A stretch of 42,874 nt of DNA from an uncultured Bacteroidales bacterium (GCA_945833885.1 CAMAFY010000024.1:1-42874), one strand, 5' to 3'. Counted from the first letter of the stretch, positions 1-9,168 are shown. Translations and numbers: made by a program. Notes: generated by a model from the sequence alone, not told the origin.

Positions 1-39
1 AAAAACGACTCAAATTACGATAAAACACACCAAAAAAGC

Positions 40-74
40 AGACGAGGGCAACCTCAGAAGGCATACCCTCGTCT
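40..74 (-). terminator. Hairpin with T-tract reading leftward
   Basis: The arms AGACGAGGG (40-48) and CCCTCGTCT (66-74) pair perfectly around a 17-nt loop. On the minus strand the stem is followed by GC and six T, as in a rho-independent terminator; on the plus strand no T run follows. No minus-strand gene is visible between here and the hydrolase at 310. It may therefore be a two-way terminator for a gene lying left of the window, or it may insulate the promoter at 250. Confidence 0.55.
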
Positions 75-249
75 ATAGTTATCGAATTCTTAGAATTAAA
101 CGACAATCCCTAAAATAAATATTGAAGCCTACCTGAGAATCTACGGAAACAAATTGTTGCGCCCACATTTTACGATATCCGCACCGCCGAACACCATGCC
201 ATCCGTCATTCTTCCCGAGGTTAGGGTATCGAATCTTCGTTTTTATACG

Positions 250-257
250 TATTTTTG
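250..257 (+). promoter_or_regulatory. Probable Bacteroidota -7 element TATTTTTG for the hydrolase operon
   Basis: TATTTTTG fits the Bacteroidota -7 consensus TAnnTTTG and lies about 53 bases before the chosen ATG at 310. No TTTG is seen at the expected -33 distance, so the call rests on the -7 box and its position alone. It would drive the hydrolase and the adjoining CMD/cupin gene. Confidence 0.4.
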
Positions 258-309
258 CACACGGAAACCTTCATCATCGACAATGGTTCACATACGGAAC
301 AACAGGACA

Positions 310-1380
310 ATGAAAAAAAACATACTTACCTTTTTACTTCTCCTCGCAATATGCAATACGGAGACAACGGCTAAAAACCAGACAGATATGAACGAAAATA
401 TTGAACTGACACAGGAGTGGGACAAGACGTTCCCGCAGAATGACAAAGTGAAACACGAGAAAGTGACGTTCCGCAACCGCTTCGGCATCGTGCTTGCCGC
501 CGACCTTTACATGCCGAAAGGCGCGGAAGGGAAGATGGCGGCCGTGGCAGTGAGCGGACCTTTCGGAGCGGTCAAGGAGCAGTCGAGCGGACTTTATGCA
601 CAGCATCTTGCGGAAGATGATTTCCTGACCATCGCTTTCGACCCCTCGTTTACGGGCGAAAGCGGCGGCGAACCCCGATATTCCTCATCGATGGACATCA
701 ACACCGAGGACTTTTGTGCCGCAGTGGACTACCTCTCCTGCCGCAAGGACGTCGACGCCGAGCGCATCGGCATCCTCGGCATCTGCGGTTGGGGAGGCAT
801 CGGCATCAATGCCGCCGCCCTCGATCCGCGCATCAAAGCCACCGTTTCCGTCACACTTTACAACCTCACACGCGTGACACAACAGGGTTATTTCGACGCG
901 ATGGACGAGGACGACCGCCACACATTGAAACGGCAACTTGCGGCACAACGCACCGAGGAATTCCGCAAGGGCGAGATCCTTCCGCAAGGCGGACTGCCCG
1001 ACAATCCCGCAGCCGATGCACCCGACTTCCTCAAACAGTATGTGGCTTACTACAAATCCCCTACGAGAGGCTACCATCCCCGGTCGCTCAACTCCAACAT
1101 GGGATGGAACATCACCTCGCCTCTCATGCGTCTCAACCAAAACCTGTGGATAGCGGCCCCGGAAGTCCGCACCCCCGTCCTCATTGTTCACGGCGAGAAA
1201 GCCCACAGCCGTTACTTCGGAGAGGAGGCATTCCAGAAACTGACGAGCGGCAAATATGCCGGCAACAAGCGGCTGCTCATCGTGCCCGGTGCCACACATT
1301 GTGACCTTTATGACGGAGGCGAGGGCAACTTCATCCCGTGGACTGAGATTACCGGTTTCCTGAATGACAACCTGAAATAA
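310..1380 (+). CDS. Exported alpha/beta hydrolase with a cysteine in the nucleophile elbow
   Basis: A predicted exported hydrolase of 356 residues. The ATG at 310 was chosen over an in-frame upstream start near 154 because it gives a typical signal peptide (MKKN followed by a Leu/Ile-rich core to about residue 21) and follows the TATTTTTG box at 250. The alpha/beta fold shows in the nucleophile elbow GICGWGG, with Cys159 where Ser is usual, and in the C-terminal GATHCD motif with His330. A Cys in this elbow is known from dienelactone-hydrolase-like enzymes, so the activity could be ester or lactone hydrolysis, but the substrate cannot be read from sequence. The next gene starts 6 bases downstream and encodes a CMD/cupin fusion, with an AraC regulator after that. 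The three probably form one small catabolic or detoxification module. The family is secure; the function is not. Confidence 0.85.
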   Translation: MKKNILTFLLLLAICNTETTAKNQTDMNENIELTQEWDKTFPQNDKVKHEKVTFRNRFGIVLAADLYMPKGAEGKMAAVAVSGPFGAVKEQSSGLYAQHLAEDDFLTIAFDPSFTGESGGEPRYSSSMDINTEDFCAAVDYLSCRKDVDAERIGILGICGWGGIGINAAALDPRIKATVSVTLYNLTRVTQQGYFDAMDEDDRHTLKRQLAAQRTEEFRKGEILPQGGLPDNPAADAPDFLKQYVAYYKSPTRGYHPRSLNSNMGWNITSPLMRLNQNLWIAAPEVRTPVLIVHGEKAHSRYFGEEAFQKLTSGKYAGNKRLLIVPGATHCDLYDGGEGNFIPWTEITGFLNDNLK

Positions 1381-1386
1381 CGTGTC

Positions 1387-2463
1387 ATGAAATGTGTTCT
1401 TTTTGTCTGTATGCTGTTCTCTATGGCCATGCAGGAGCAAAACTTCAACGATATGGATTCGAAAAACAGCCTGACTCCACGCCAACTGTCGTTAGCGGAA
1501 TGCGCAAGCCTTGAAGCCCAAGACAACATGACGGCACTCGACGCCGCCATCCGCCGGGCTCTCGACAACGGAGTCGCGGTGAACGAACTGAAAGAGGCGT
1601 TCTCCCAACTCTATGCCTACACGGGATTTCCGCGCTCCCTCAACGCTTTGAACCAACTGAAAGCGGTTCTCGAAGACCGGAAGGCGCAGGGCGTCGCCGA
1701 CAATGAGGGAGAACCATGGACAAAACCCGAGGTGTGGGACCATGCGGACGAGGCGTTGAAGCGGGGGACCGCGGTGCAATCGCGCCTCGTCGGCGGCAAG
1801 ACCTACCACTATGACTTCTGCCCGCAGGCCGACCATTACCTGAAAAGCCATCTTTTCGGCGACATCTTCGCCGGTAATCTGCTGTCGGAATCCGACCGCG
1901 AACTGGTGACCGTGGCGGCACTCTCGGCAATGAAGGGCGTAGAGTCCCAACTGGCGGCGCACAAACGCGGCGCAGTGGCCATGGGGAACAGTTCCGAACA
2001 GGTGGAAGCGCTGTGTTCCTGGCTCGATGCTGAGGGATTGACGCTGAAAAGTGACTTTGAAAAAGGCGCACCCAACGTGCATTATGCCCAATACTTCAAA
2101 GGAAACAGTTATCTTGCGCCGATGAGGGCGAAGAATCTTCCGGAAAACGCGGCGGGGATTCAAGGTTACAGCAACGTGACCTTCGAACCCGGATGCCGCA
2201 ACAACTGGCACATCCACCACGGTGCCCACCAGATTCTCATCTGCGTCAGCGGACGGGGATGGTACCAGGAATGGGGGAAGCCCGCCATTCCACTCCTGCC
2301 CGGCGACGTGATTGACATACCTGAGGGGGTGAAACATTGGCACGGCGCCCAACGCGACTCGTGGTTCCAGCACATCGCCACCCACGTAAAGACATCGGAA
2401 ACGGAAAACAACGAATGGCTCGAGGCCGTGAGCGACGAGGAATACGACGCCATCGCGCCATAA
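1387..2463 (+). CDS. Carboxymuconolactone decarboxylase-like / cupin fusion protein
   Basis: The product has 358 residues and follows the hydrolase with a 6-base gap, so the two are almost certainly cotranscribed. The N-terminus (MKCVLFVCMLFSMAM) resembles a short signal peptide, though an internal start at MDSKN (1453) is possible. Residues about 30-115 and 130-225 form two alpha-helical CMD/AhpD-type repeats; the second contains the family-like stretch SDRELVTVAALSAMKG. I see no CxxC redox pair, so AhpD-type peroxidase activity is unlikely. Residues about 240-335 form a cupin barrel with metal-ligand histidines in NNWHIHH and GVKHWHGA. Such fusions are common in Bacteroidota and are annotated only by family. 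A role in metabolising small cyclic or carboxylated compounds together with the hydrolase is inference. Confidence 0.85.
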   Translation: MKCVLFVCMLFSMAMQEQNFNDMDSKNSLTPRQLSLAECASLEAQDNMTALDAAIRRALDNGVAVNELKEAFSQLYAYTGFPRSLNALNQLKAVLEDRKAQGVADNEGEPWTKPEVWDHADEALKRGTAVQSRLVGGKTYHYDFCPQADHYLKSHLFGDIFAGNLLSESDRELVTVAALSAMKGVESQLAAHKRGAVAMGNSSEQVEALCSWLDAEGLTLKSDFEKGAPNVHYAQYFKGNSYLAPMRAKNLPENAAGIQGYSNVTFEPGCRNNWHIHHGAHQILICVSGRGWYQEWGKPAIPLLPGDVIDIPEGVKHWHGAQRDSWFQHIATHVKTSETENNEWLEAVSDEEYDAIAP

Positions 2464-2622
2464 GATTCCATGGGGATGCTGCTGATTTCACCCAAAATAT
2501 CCTTCCGGTTGCATTGCGGATGATGCTTCGTCATCCCGTTCATAGCCCCTCACCGTAGGGCGGATTCCACCAGATGACGCCGCGATGAAGAAAACACAGT
2601 GCTTAATATCATCACAGATTTT

Positions 2623-3519
2623 ATGGCAATAAAGGAAATAAATCTGGACACCGTCCAGCAGTTCAATGAGCAATATGGCTTCGAAACCCTGCACCCTCTC
2701 GTGAACGTTGTCCGCTTCGACAAGCCCCGCGAGGTGGAGGAACATCTCGTGCACTACGGTCTTTACGCCCTCTTTCTGAAAGAGAACAAGGGCTGCAAAC
2801 TCTCATACGGCCGCACAAAGTACGACTTCGACGAGATGACAGTCACCACCTTCGCCCCCGGACAGACCATTCACGTGCAGCCGATGCCCGGAGTCACCTA
2901 CCCCAAATGGACGGCACTCGTCTTCCATCCCGACCTGCTTGCACGCACATCATTGGGGAAAAACATCGGCCGATATGAGTTCTTCTCCTATTCAAGCAAC
3001 GAGGCGCTGCACCTCTCTCTGGGAGAAATCAACATTTTCCGCGGCGTGCTGGACATGATCGCACAGGAACTTCACCACGCCATCGACAAGCATAGCCGCG
3101 AACTCATCGTGTCGAACATCGAACTGCTGCTGAACTATTGCCTGCGTTTCTACGACCGGCAGTTCATCACCCGCGAGGAAATCAACCACGATGTCGTGAG
3201 AAAATTCGAGAAACTGCTGAAAGAGTACATCGAAAGCAAGGCCATCCGCGAGGGACTGCCCACGGTTGCCTACTTTGCCGACAAATGTTGCCTCTCAAAT
3301 GGTTACTTCGGAAGCCTCGTAAGAGTGGAGACCGGAAAGACGGCAAAGGACTTTATCGCCGGCTATCTGCTGAATGCCGCCAAGCAACTGCTCAACGACA
3401 GCACTTTGAGCATCCATTGTGTAAGCCGAAAACTCGGGTTCGAATATCCACAACATTTCGTGCGTTTCTTCAAGGCACACACGGGAAAGACTCCAAAACA
3501 GTTCAGGGAAGCCTCGTGA
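2623..3519 (+). CDS. AraC-family transcriptional regulator
   Basis: A predicted regulator of 298 residues. The ATG at 2623, preceded by an A-rich stretch, is preferred over an in-frame GTG at 2599. The first 200 or so residues form a cupin-like sensing region. The last 90 residues carry the two helix-turn-helix units of the AraC/XylS family: the first around VAYFADKCCLSNGYFGSLVR, the second ending in the typical GFEYPQHFVRFFKAHTGKTP. It lies 159 bases after the CMD/cupin gene in the same direction. In Bacteroidota, AraC regulators of this size often sit beside the hydrolase or reductase genes they control. Regulation of the two preceding genes is likely but inferred. The ligand is unknown. 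Confidence 0.88.
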   Translation: MAIKEINLDTVQQFNEQYGFETLHPLVNVVRFDKPREVEEHLVHYGLYALFLKENKGCKLSYGRTKYDFDEMTVTTFAPGQTIHVQPMPGVTYPKWTALVFHPDLLARTSLGKNIGRYEFFSYSSNEALHLSLGEINIFRGVLDMIAQELHHAIDKHSRELIVSNIELLLNYCLRFYDRQFITREEINHDVVRKFEKLLKEYIESKAIREGLPTVAYFADKCCLSNGYFGSLVRVETGKTAKDFIAGYLLNAAKQLLNDSTLSIHCVSRKLGFEYPQHFVRFFKAHTGKTPKQFREAS

Positions 3520-3607
3520 CATGCCGCCGTTGCTCCCGTCGGACACGGCGTTCCACCCTTCATCCTGCCGCTTTCCGCCTGTGAGGAAACGGCAATGCAC
3601 GGCCCGT
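3520..3607. repeat. Weak 22-nt phased degenerate repeat, about 4 units
   Basis: Starting directly after the AraC stop codon, four consecutive 22-base blocks (3520, 3542, 3564, 3586) keep GCCG or CGGC near block positions 4-8, and three keep a C-rich segment near 11-16. Similarity is low and phase-fitting bias is possible. It is listed because the same spacing occurs clearly elsewhere in the window. Confidence 0.3.
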
Positions 3608-3744
3608 AGAACTGCAAGAAAAAGGCGTTGCGGTGGACATTCATTAAATCCGTCGCAAGCGATAGAGCAGGAAAATATCGCCACGGAAAGGACAAGAAGC
3701 GCATTCTTATGCCCCGGCATGCCGCAGATTAAGCCCGAAAGCAT

Positions 3745-3752
3745 TATCTTTG
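3745..3752 (+). promoter_or_regulatory. Probable -7 element TATCTTTG for the acyltransferase gene
   Basis: TATCTTTG fits TAnnTTTG and lies 110 bases before the ATG at 3862, which would give a leader of about 100 nt. No clear -33 TTTG is present. The gap 3520-3861 holds otherwise only the weak repeat at its left end. Confidence 0.45.
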
Positions 3753-3861
3753 CAGACGTTTTTTGCCGTGGTTCAACGAAGACGTCCCGGCAAACCGAAA
3801 CGAATTTCCAAAATACTGTTCCGCGGTGGTGCCCCGCAATCCGCACCGTCTCCCCAAACCC

Positions 3862-5076
3862 ATGAATCAGAACAACGTCTATTTAGAACCGAAACCACGG
3901 TATGAAATCCTCGACGGACTGCGTGGTGTGGCGGCCATGATGGTGGTTGCCTTCCATCTTTTCGAGACATATTCGGCCGGACCTGCCCATCAAATCCTCA
4001 ACCATGGTTACCTTGCCGTCGACTTTTTCTTTGTCCTTTCGGGCTTCGTCATCGGATATGCCTATGACGACCGTTGGGACAAAATGTCGGCATGGAACTT
4101 CTGTAAGCGCCGTCTTATCCGCCTTCATCCCATGGTTGTCTTCGGTTCTTTCCTCGGTTTGCTCCTGTATTATTTCGGCGATTGCCCAACATTTGCCATC
4201 ATCGGACAGACAGAATGGTACAAGCCCCTCATACTTTTCCTGATAGGATGCACGATGATTCCCGTCGGGGCAAGCATGGATATCCGCGGATGGTCCGAAA
4301 CTTATCCGCTCAATGGTCCGGCATGGTCGCTGATGTTGGAGTATGTCGGCAACATCCTTTACGCCCTTTTCATTCGCCGCTTGCCGAAGATTGCCCTTGC
4401 CATACTGGTTGTTCTCTTTGCCGGCATGACCATCATGCTGTGCCTGAACGTCGACCCTTTGGGCGTACTTGCCCCTCATCACTATGCCGCCTTTACGGTC
4501 ATCGGAGGCTGGGGCATTGATGCCTGCCAGTTGTGGGTGGGCTTCACCCGCCTGCTTTTCCCGTTCTTCTGCGGTCTGCTCCTCGCACGCTGCAGGAAAT
4601 TCATCCGCGTCAAAGGCGCGTTCTGGCTGTGTTCCCTCATCATGATTGCCGTGCTGGCCATGCCGCGACTGGGCGCCGACCCTGTGGCATTCACGGATTC
4701 GGGCGTTGTCTTCAACGTTGCCGAGGGCATGAAGAACGGCATCTACGAGGCCATCTGCATACTGATAGTCTTCCCGTTAGTGGTGATGATGGGTGCCGGC
4801 AGCAGCATCAAGGGCAAGAAATCCTTTGCCTTTTGCAAGTGGCTGGGCGACATTTCCTTCCCCCTTTACATCACTCACTTCCCCCTTGTCTACATGCAGA
4901 TAGCCTGGAAGGCGGCACACGAGGACGCACCTTTGGGCACTCACATCTCCGCAGGTCTGGGCATCTGGATCTGCGCCATCATGCTTGCCTACGCTTCCTT
5001 GAAACTTTATGACGAGCCGGTACGGGAATGGCTCAAAGACAAACTGTTTGTACGGGCACCGAAAAAACCGGAATAA
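3862..5076 (+). CDS. Acyltransferase 3 family integral membrane protein
   Basis: The product has 404 residues and about ten hydrophobic segments. The ATG at 3862 (MNQNN) is used rather than an in-frame upstream start at 3763 because homology-like sequence begins at RYEILDGLRG and the longer start would leave almost no leader after the TATCTTTG box. The N-terminal RYEILDGLRGVAAMMVVAFH contains the family R-x10-H arrangement (Arg21, His32), which is needed for acyl transfer in this family. Members O-acetylate or O-succinylate extracytoplasmic sugars such as O-antigen, exopolysaccharide or peptidoglycan. Nothing nearby fixes the acceptor. The gene appears monocistronic and is followed by a long hairpin at 5113. 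Confidence 0.9.
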   Translation: MNQNNVYLEPKPRYEILDGLRGVAAMMVVAFHLFETYSAGPAHQILNHGYLAVDFFFVLSGFVIGYAYDDRWDKMSAWNFCKRRLIRLHPMVVFGSFLGLLLYYFGDCPTFAIIGQTEWYKPLILFLIGCTMIPVGASMDIRGWSETYPLNGPAWSLMLEYVGNILYALFIRRLPKIALAILVVLFAGMTIMLCLNVDPLGVLAPHHYAAFTVIGGWGIDACQLWVGFTRLLFPFFCGLLLARCRKFIRVKGAFWLCSLIMIAVLAMPRLGADPVAFTDSGVVFNVAEGMKNGIYEAICILIVFPLVVMMGAGSSIKGKKSFAFCKWLGDISFPLYITHFPLVYMQIAWKAAHEDAPLGTHISAGLGIWICAIMLAYASLKLYDEPVREWLKDKLFVRAPKKPE

Positions 5077-5112
5077 GGACCGGGAACACCGGACTTACAG
5101 CACCTACGCAAC

Positions 5113-5180
5113 GTGGGATGGAAGGGATTGCCAGACGTTCTCCGACGCCGTCAGCAATCGTTTCCATCCCACTTTCTTTT
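5113..5180 (+). terminator. Long-stem terminator after the acyltransferase gene
   Basis: GTGGGATGGAA (5113-5123) pairs with TTCCATCCCAC (5162-5172). Inside it GATTGC (5126-5131) pairs with GCAATC (5154-5159), and a short GACG/CGTC stem closes the tip. The sequence TTTCTTTT follows at 5173. Position 36 bases after the stop codon and the T-rich tail support a rho-independent terminator. Confidence 0.8.
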
Positions 5181-5299
5181 CCATCCGCATGAGATGTATG
5201 GCGGATACCGACGCGGCATTCAATTTTTCCTTAAACGTTTGATTTACAAGTATTTGAAAATTCACAGAAAAACAACATCTCCCACCTTGCAAATCCGCT

Positions 5300-5550
5300 G
5301 AAAATGTGCGGCACTTTCACTTGAAAAGTTCGGAACTTTCGGGTGGAAAGTGCCGCACTTTCGCATCGGAAATGCGGATGTTTTGAAGAGAGCGTTCCGA
5401 GGGATGGTTTCGGGACGCCGGAAAGGGCGGCATCAAACCGTCGAGGGGCTTCACGAACGTTCCCGGAAACACGGCCGCCGCGCGCCGGAAACCGGCACGG
5501 AAATGACGGAGGCATCTGTAAATCGCCACCACGGAAACGCTGAACTTCAC
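5300..5550. repeat. 22/23-nt phased degenerate repeat array with palindromic core
   Basis: Four clear units start at 5300, 5323, 5346 and 5368 (spacing 23, 23, 22). Each begins GAAA or GGAAA, carries a TGCGG- or TGCCG-like centre and most end ACTTTC; the third contains the perfect inverted repeat GAAAGTGC-C-GCACTTTC. The array continues less clearly as CGGAAA/CGAGG-type boxes at 5398, 5419, 5441, 5464, 5486, 5507 and 5532. The core is shared with the arrays at 16119-16206 and 27591-27678. Confidence 0.7.
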
Positions 5551-5857
5551 CCTTCGTCTTCGCGCCATGGCATCACACAAACCATTTCGAACCGCTTGCA
5601 TACCGCACATCTGGCTTGACGGAAACAGCGCTTTTTCGCGGACTTCGATTCCGCGTACCGGCGCTGAAATTCCTGCCTTCTTATGATGTTCCCTTATCCA
5701 ACCTCAACTGTTTTCTGTAAAAAGCATCCGAATTAAAAGCGGATTCGCGGTGACAAATCAACAGAATCGCTTGCCTTCCGAAAGATTTTTCGCGGGGAAA
5801 GACACGAAAATGCGCTGAAATAGGGCGGATTTCAAGAATGAACCGAAAAGAAATGCT
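5551..5857. other. Intergenic stretch with no recognised feature
   Basis: Between the repeat array and the promoter of the GH92 gene I see no credible ORF, RNA gene or strong hairpin. Short open frames here lack coding character. Confidence 0.5.
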
Positions 5858-5865
5858 TATATTTG
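5858..5865 (+). promoter_or_regulatory. Probable -7 element TATATTTG for the mannan locus
   Basis: TATATTTG matches TAnnTTTG exactly and predicts transcription starting near 5872. This falls after an in-frame upstream ATG at 5838 and before the ATG at 5928, and so decides the start of the GH92 gene. The -33 region is not clear. Confidence 0.55.
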
Positions 5866-5927
5866 CCACTGACTTGAACCCTTGTGCGCATGGCAAAGCA
5901 TCGTGCGCCAAACATTCAACATCATCT

Positions 5928-8900
5928 ATGAAATCACATTTTCCCCGTTTCCTTGCCTTTCCGCTACTGTTGTTGGCGGGAATTGTTCTGACCGGTTGCG
6001 ACAAATTCGGCGACACTTCCGATGAGCGTACGCCCTACGAATGCGTCGATCCCATGGTGGGAACCGGCTTCCACGGCCACACTTTCCCCGGCGCGACCAC
6101 GCCTTACGGAGCCGTTCAACTGAGCCCTGACACCCGATCTGGCAATTGGGATGCCGCAGCAGGCTATCATTTCTCCGACTCAGCCCTGTATGGTTTCAGC
6201 CATACGCACCTGAGTGGAACGGGATGTACCGACCTTGGCGACGTATTGCTCCGTCCAACGCGTGAAGACCTCGACCAACTCCTTGCGCCAAGCGAGGAAG
6301 ACCGCCGGCGTTCACCGGGAGATGAGATGCATCCTGCAACATTCAGCCACGAAAACGAACAGGCTTCGCCCGGATTCTACAGCGTAAGCCTCGACGAAGG
6401 CATACACTGTGAACTCACGGCAACCACACATTGCGGCCTGCACCGCTACACTTTCGGCACGAAAGGTGAGGGAACACCCAGCGTGGTCATCGACCTTGCG
6501 CACCTGCTCTCCGCAGACGACTGCATCAGTGAGATGGAGATGGAGCAGACGGCTCCCGATGAAGTGCAGGGATATCGCATCACTGAAGGCTGGAGTCCCG
6601 ACCGTCACACCTATTTTGTGGCGCGTTTTTCAAAGCCTGCCACGCAGATGACGGAGGGAAACGTCCGTGGAATCATGCAACTGACATTCGACAATGCCGA
6701 CACTTTGGTGGTGACCGTCGGCATATCGCAGGTAAGTATCGAGGGCGCAGCGCGCAATCTTGAGGCGGAAGTGGGGGCTCCCTCATCCGCAACCTTCGAC
6801 GTCGCCTGCAAGGCCGCCAAAGAAACGTGGAGCAAAGCATTGGAGAAAATCACCGTGAAAGGCGGCACGCGCGACGAACGCACCGTATTCTACACCTCGC
6901 TCTACCATACCATGATAGCGCCGAACCTGGTGAACGACGCCGATGGTCAGTACAGACGTGCCGACGGTACGGTGGCCACCGTCCCCGAAGGCCAACGTCG
7001 TTACAGCACACTTTCGACATGGGACACCTTCCGTGCCCTGCATCCCCTGCTGACACTCACGGATTCAGCCCTCGTCAGCGATGTTTGCTACTCAATGCTC
7101 GACTGGTTTGATGCCAAAGGTGAACTTCCGATATGGCCTTTGGCGGCAGGCGAGACGAAATGTATGATAGGTTATCACAGCGCAAGCATCATTGCCGATG
7201 CCTATCTTAAAGGTATATGGCCGGCAGAAGGCGACGAAACGTCGGCAAAACGTGCGCTGAACGCTATGGTACGTTCCTCGAACATCAACGAAAAGGGCAG
7301 CGATTACTACGTCCGCGATGGCTATATTCCCGCCGATAGGAAGCGCGAAAACGTGTCCTGTCTGTTGGAATATTCCTACGACGACTGGTGCATTTCCACC
7401 ATGGCGGAACGGATGGGCGAGACGGCGACTGCTGAAAAATACCGCCAGCGTGCCATGAACTTCGCCAACTGTTTCGACGGTGGTTCGCGCTTCTTCCGCG
7501 GACGTCGTTCCGACGGAAACTGGAGCGAGGGCTTCAATCCCTACGAGGCGGGACGCGACTACACCGAAGCAACGGCATGGCAATACCGCTTCGGTGCCCT
7601 CCACGATGTGCGCGGAATGGTGTCGCTCTTCGGAGGTCAGCAGCACTTCCGCGAGGCTCTCGACAGCCTTTTCTCGTTCGAGGCGAAAGTGGATGCCGAC
7701 ATTCAGGACATCACCGGCATTGTCGGGCAGTACGCACACGGCAATGAGCCGTCGCATCACATGGCATATCTCTACAATTACATCGGCATGCCGTGGGAAA
7801 CACAGCGCATAACGCGCCAACTGCTCCGCACTATGTACAGCCCGACGCCGGAAGGCATCTGCGGAAATGAGGACTGCGGACAGATGTCTGCCTGGTTTGT
7901 CCTCTCAGCACTCGGACTTTACAGCGTCACACCCGGCAGTCTTGAATACAATCTTACGCTGCCCCTGTTCGACGAGGCGGCAATTCAACTCGACAATGGC
8001 AGGAAACTCGTCATCAGAGTGAAGGAAGGCGGGGGAAAGACCTACATCAAACGTGTGGCATTCTCCGCCGATGCCGAAGCGCCGATGCCGGACGAGGAGG
8101 AGCACGAAGGCGACATCGCACAGAATTTCATCGGACATGCACGCCTGATGGCCGGCGGCGCACTCACCTTCTTCCCGTCAGACGAGCCGGAAGAGCAGCG
8201 CGGAACGGCGGAAAGCGACGCTCCCTTCAGCCTTTCATCCGAACTTTCCGCCAGCATCCCCTATGTCGACGGCGACCTGAGCCTGTTTATCGACAGCATA
8301 CCTCTGCAACTGGGATGTGCAACCGACGGGGCCGTCGTGCATTATACCCTCGATGGCACCGAACCCACCGAGGCTTCGCCGGCATACCGGCAGCCGATTG
8401 TCCTGAAAAACACCACCACAGTGCGCGCCATTGCCGTGAAAAAAGGCATGAAGTCCAGCGCACCCATGAGCATCCGCGCCACCCGTGCGGAATTTCTGCC
8501 GGCAATCAACGCCACAACCGGGGGAAACGGATGCCACTACCGCTATCTTGAAGGCGATTTCCACCGCACTTCCGACATCACGGAAGGGATAGAGAAGGAC
8601 TGTGGCGTGATGCCTGAACCCGGCATCGGCAATGCTTTGAGGGCGGATCATTTCGGATATATCTTCGAAGGCTTCATCGATGTGCCGGAAAAGGGCGTAT
8701 ATGTCTTCTCAACCGCTACGGACGACGGCAGCGTTCTCTACGTGGATGGACAACTGGTGGTCGACAACGATGGCAGCCATGCCGCGATTTCCGCCACCGG
8801 ACGCATCGCCCTTTCTCCCGGAAAACACCGCTACCGCATCCTGTACTTCGAGGATTACGAGGGAGAAGCCTTCTCCTGGGCATGGCAAACGCCCGGCAGC

Positions 8901-8948
8901 CGGAAGTTGGAACCCGTGCCTGCATCATGCCTTTATACGAAACAGTAG
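5928..8948 (+). CDS. GH92 alpha-mannosidase lipoprotein with chitobiase-C-like and PA14 domains
   Basis: A surface or periplasmic lipoprotein of 1006 residues. The start at 5928 gives a signal peptide ending in the lipobox LTGC. The GH92 region (about 40-740) shows the family landmarks GHTFPGATTPYGAVQLSPDTR-like and GFSHTHLSGTG near the N-terminus. Further on come GNEPSHHMAYLYNY (Asn606, Glu607) and GNEDCGQMSAWFVLSALG. GH92 enzymes are calcium-dependent exo-alpha-mannosidases, most often alpha-1,2, acting on N-glycans and yeast mannan. Residues about 780-855 resemble the chitobiase/hexosaminidase C-terminal beta domain (YTLDGTEPT). Residues about 868-1002 form a PA14 domain (TDDGSVLYVDGQLVVDNDGS), probably carbohydrate binding. 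It heads six plus-strand genes for glycan and phosphate release. Linkage specificity cannot be settled from sequence. Confidence 0.93.
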   Translation: MKSHFPRFLAFPLLLLAGIVLTGCDKFGDTSDERTPYECVDPMVGTGFHGHTFPGATTPYGAVQLSPDTRSGNWDAAAGYHFSDSALYGFSHTHLSGTGCTDLGDVLLRPTREDLDQLLAPSEEDRRRSPGDEMHPATFSHENEQASPGFYSVSLDEGIHCELTATTHCGLHRYTFGTKGEGTPSVVIDLAHLLSADDCISEMEMEQTAPDEVQGYRITEGWSPDRHTYFVARFSKPATQMTEGNVRGIMQLTFDNADTLVVTVGISQVSIEGAARNLEAEVGAPSSATFDVACKAAKETWSKALEKITVKGGTRDERTVFYTSLYHTMIAPNLVNDADGQYRRADGTVATVPEGQRRYSTLSTWDTFRALHPLLTLTDSALVSDVCYSMLDWFDAKGELPIWPLAAGETKCMIGYHSASIIADAYLKGIWPAEGDETSAKRALNAMVRSSNINEKGSDYYVRDGYIPADRKRENVSCLLEYSYDDWCISTMAERMGETATAEKYRQRAMNFANCFDGGSRFFRGRRSDGNWSEGFNPYEAGRDYTEATAWQYRFGALHDVRGMVSLFGGQQHFREALDSLFSFEAKVDADIQDITGIVGQYAHGNEPSHHMAYLYNYIGMPWETQRITRQLLRTMYSPTPEGICGNEDCGQMSAWFVLSALGLYSVTPGSLEYNLTLPLFDEAAIQLDNGRKLVIRVKEGGGKTYIKRVAFSADAEAPMPDEEEHEGDIAQNFIGHARLMAGGALTFFPSDEPEEQRGTAESDAPFSLSSELSASIPYVDGDLSLFIDSIPLQLGCATDGAVVHYTLDGTEPTEASPAYRQPIVLKNTTTVRAIAVKKGMKSSAPMSIRATRAEFLPAINATTGGNGCHYRYLEGDFHRTSDITEGIEKDCGVMPEPGIGNALRADHFGYIFEGFIDVPEKGVYVFSTATDDGSVLYVDGQLVVDNDGSHAAISATGRIALSPGKHRYRILYFEDYEGEAFSWAWQTPGSRKLEPVPASCLYTKQ

Positions 8949-9058
8949 CACCGGATCACAAGATAATCTCCACCGGATTACAAGACAATTCCGCTGATTT
9001 GTAAAGGTCTTCACGATGACTTATAAAGGACGTCACGATGTTTTTCAAGGCAATTCTG
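8949..9058. repeat. 22-nt tandem degenerate repeat, 5 units
   Basis: Five units of exactly 22 bases start at 8949, 8971, 8993, 9015 and 9037, the first base following the GH92 stop codon. Units 1 and 2 both begin CACCGGAT and share ACAAGA. Units 3 to 5 begin GCTGA, GATGA and GATGT and share a TAAAGG or CAAGG centre; units 3 and 4 end TCAC. It lies between two genes probably in one operon. Confidence 0.7.
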
Positions 9059-9168
9059 TGTGACGGACGTAAAAACAACACGCGGAGTGCGGAGTAACAC
9101 ATCCGCAAAGTCTGCCTGAATCCAACCATTTCAACATATTCACAACATTCAACAAGTATCATATCCCT

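Noticed and set aside
154-309. Upstream start adding 52 residues to the alpha/beta hydrolase
   Set aside because: The extension has no signal peptide character and crosses the likely promoter; ATG 310 gives a standard one.
5838-5927. Upstream start adding 30 residues to the GH92 protein
   Set aside because: The TATATTTG promoter box lies inside this extension, and the downstream ATG gives a proper lipoprotein signal peptide.
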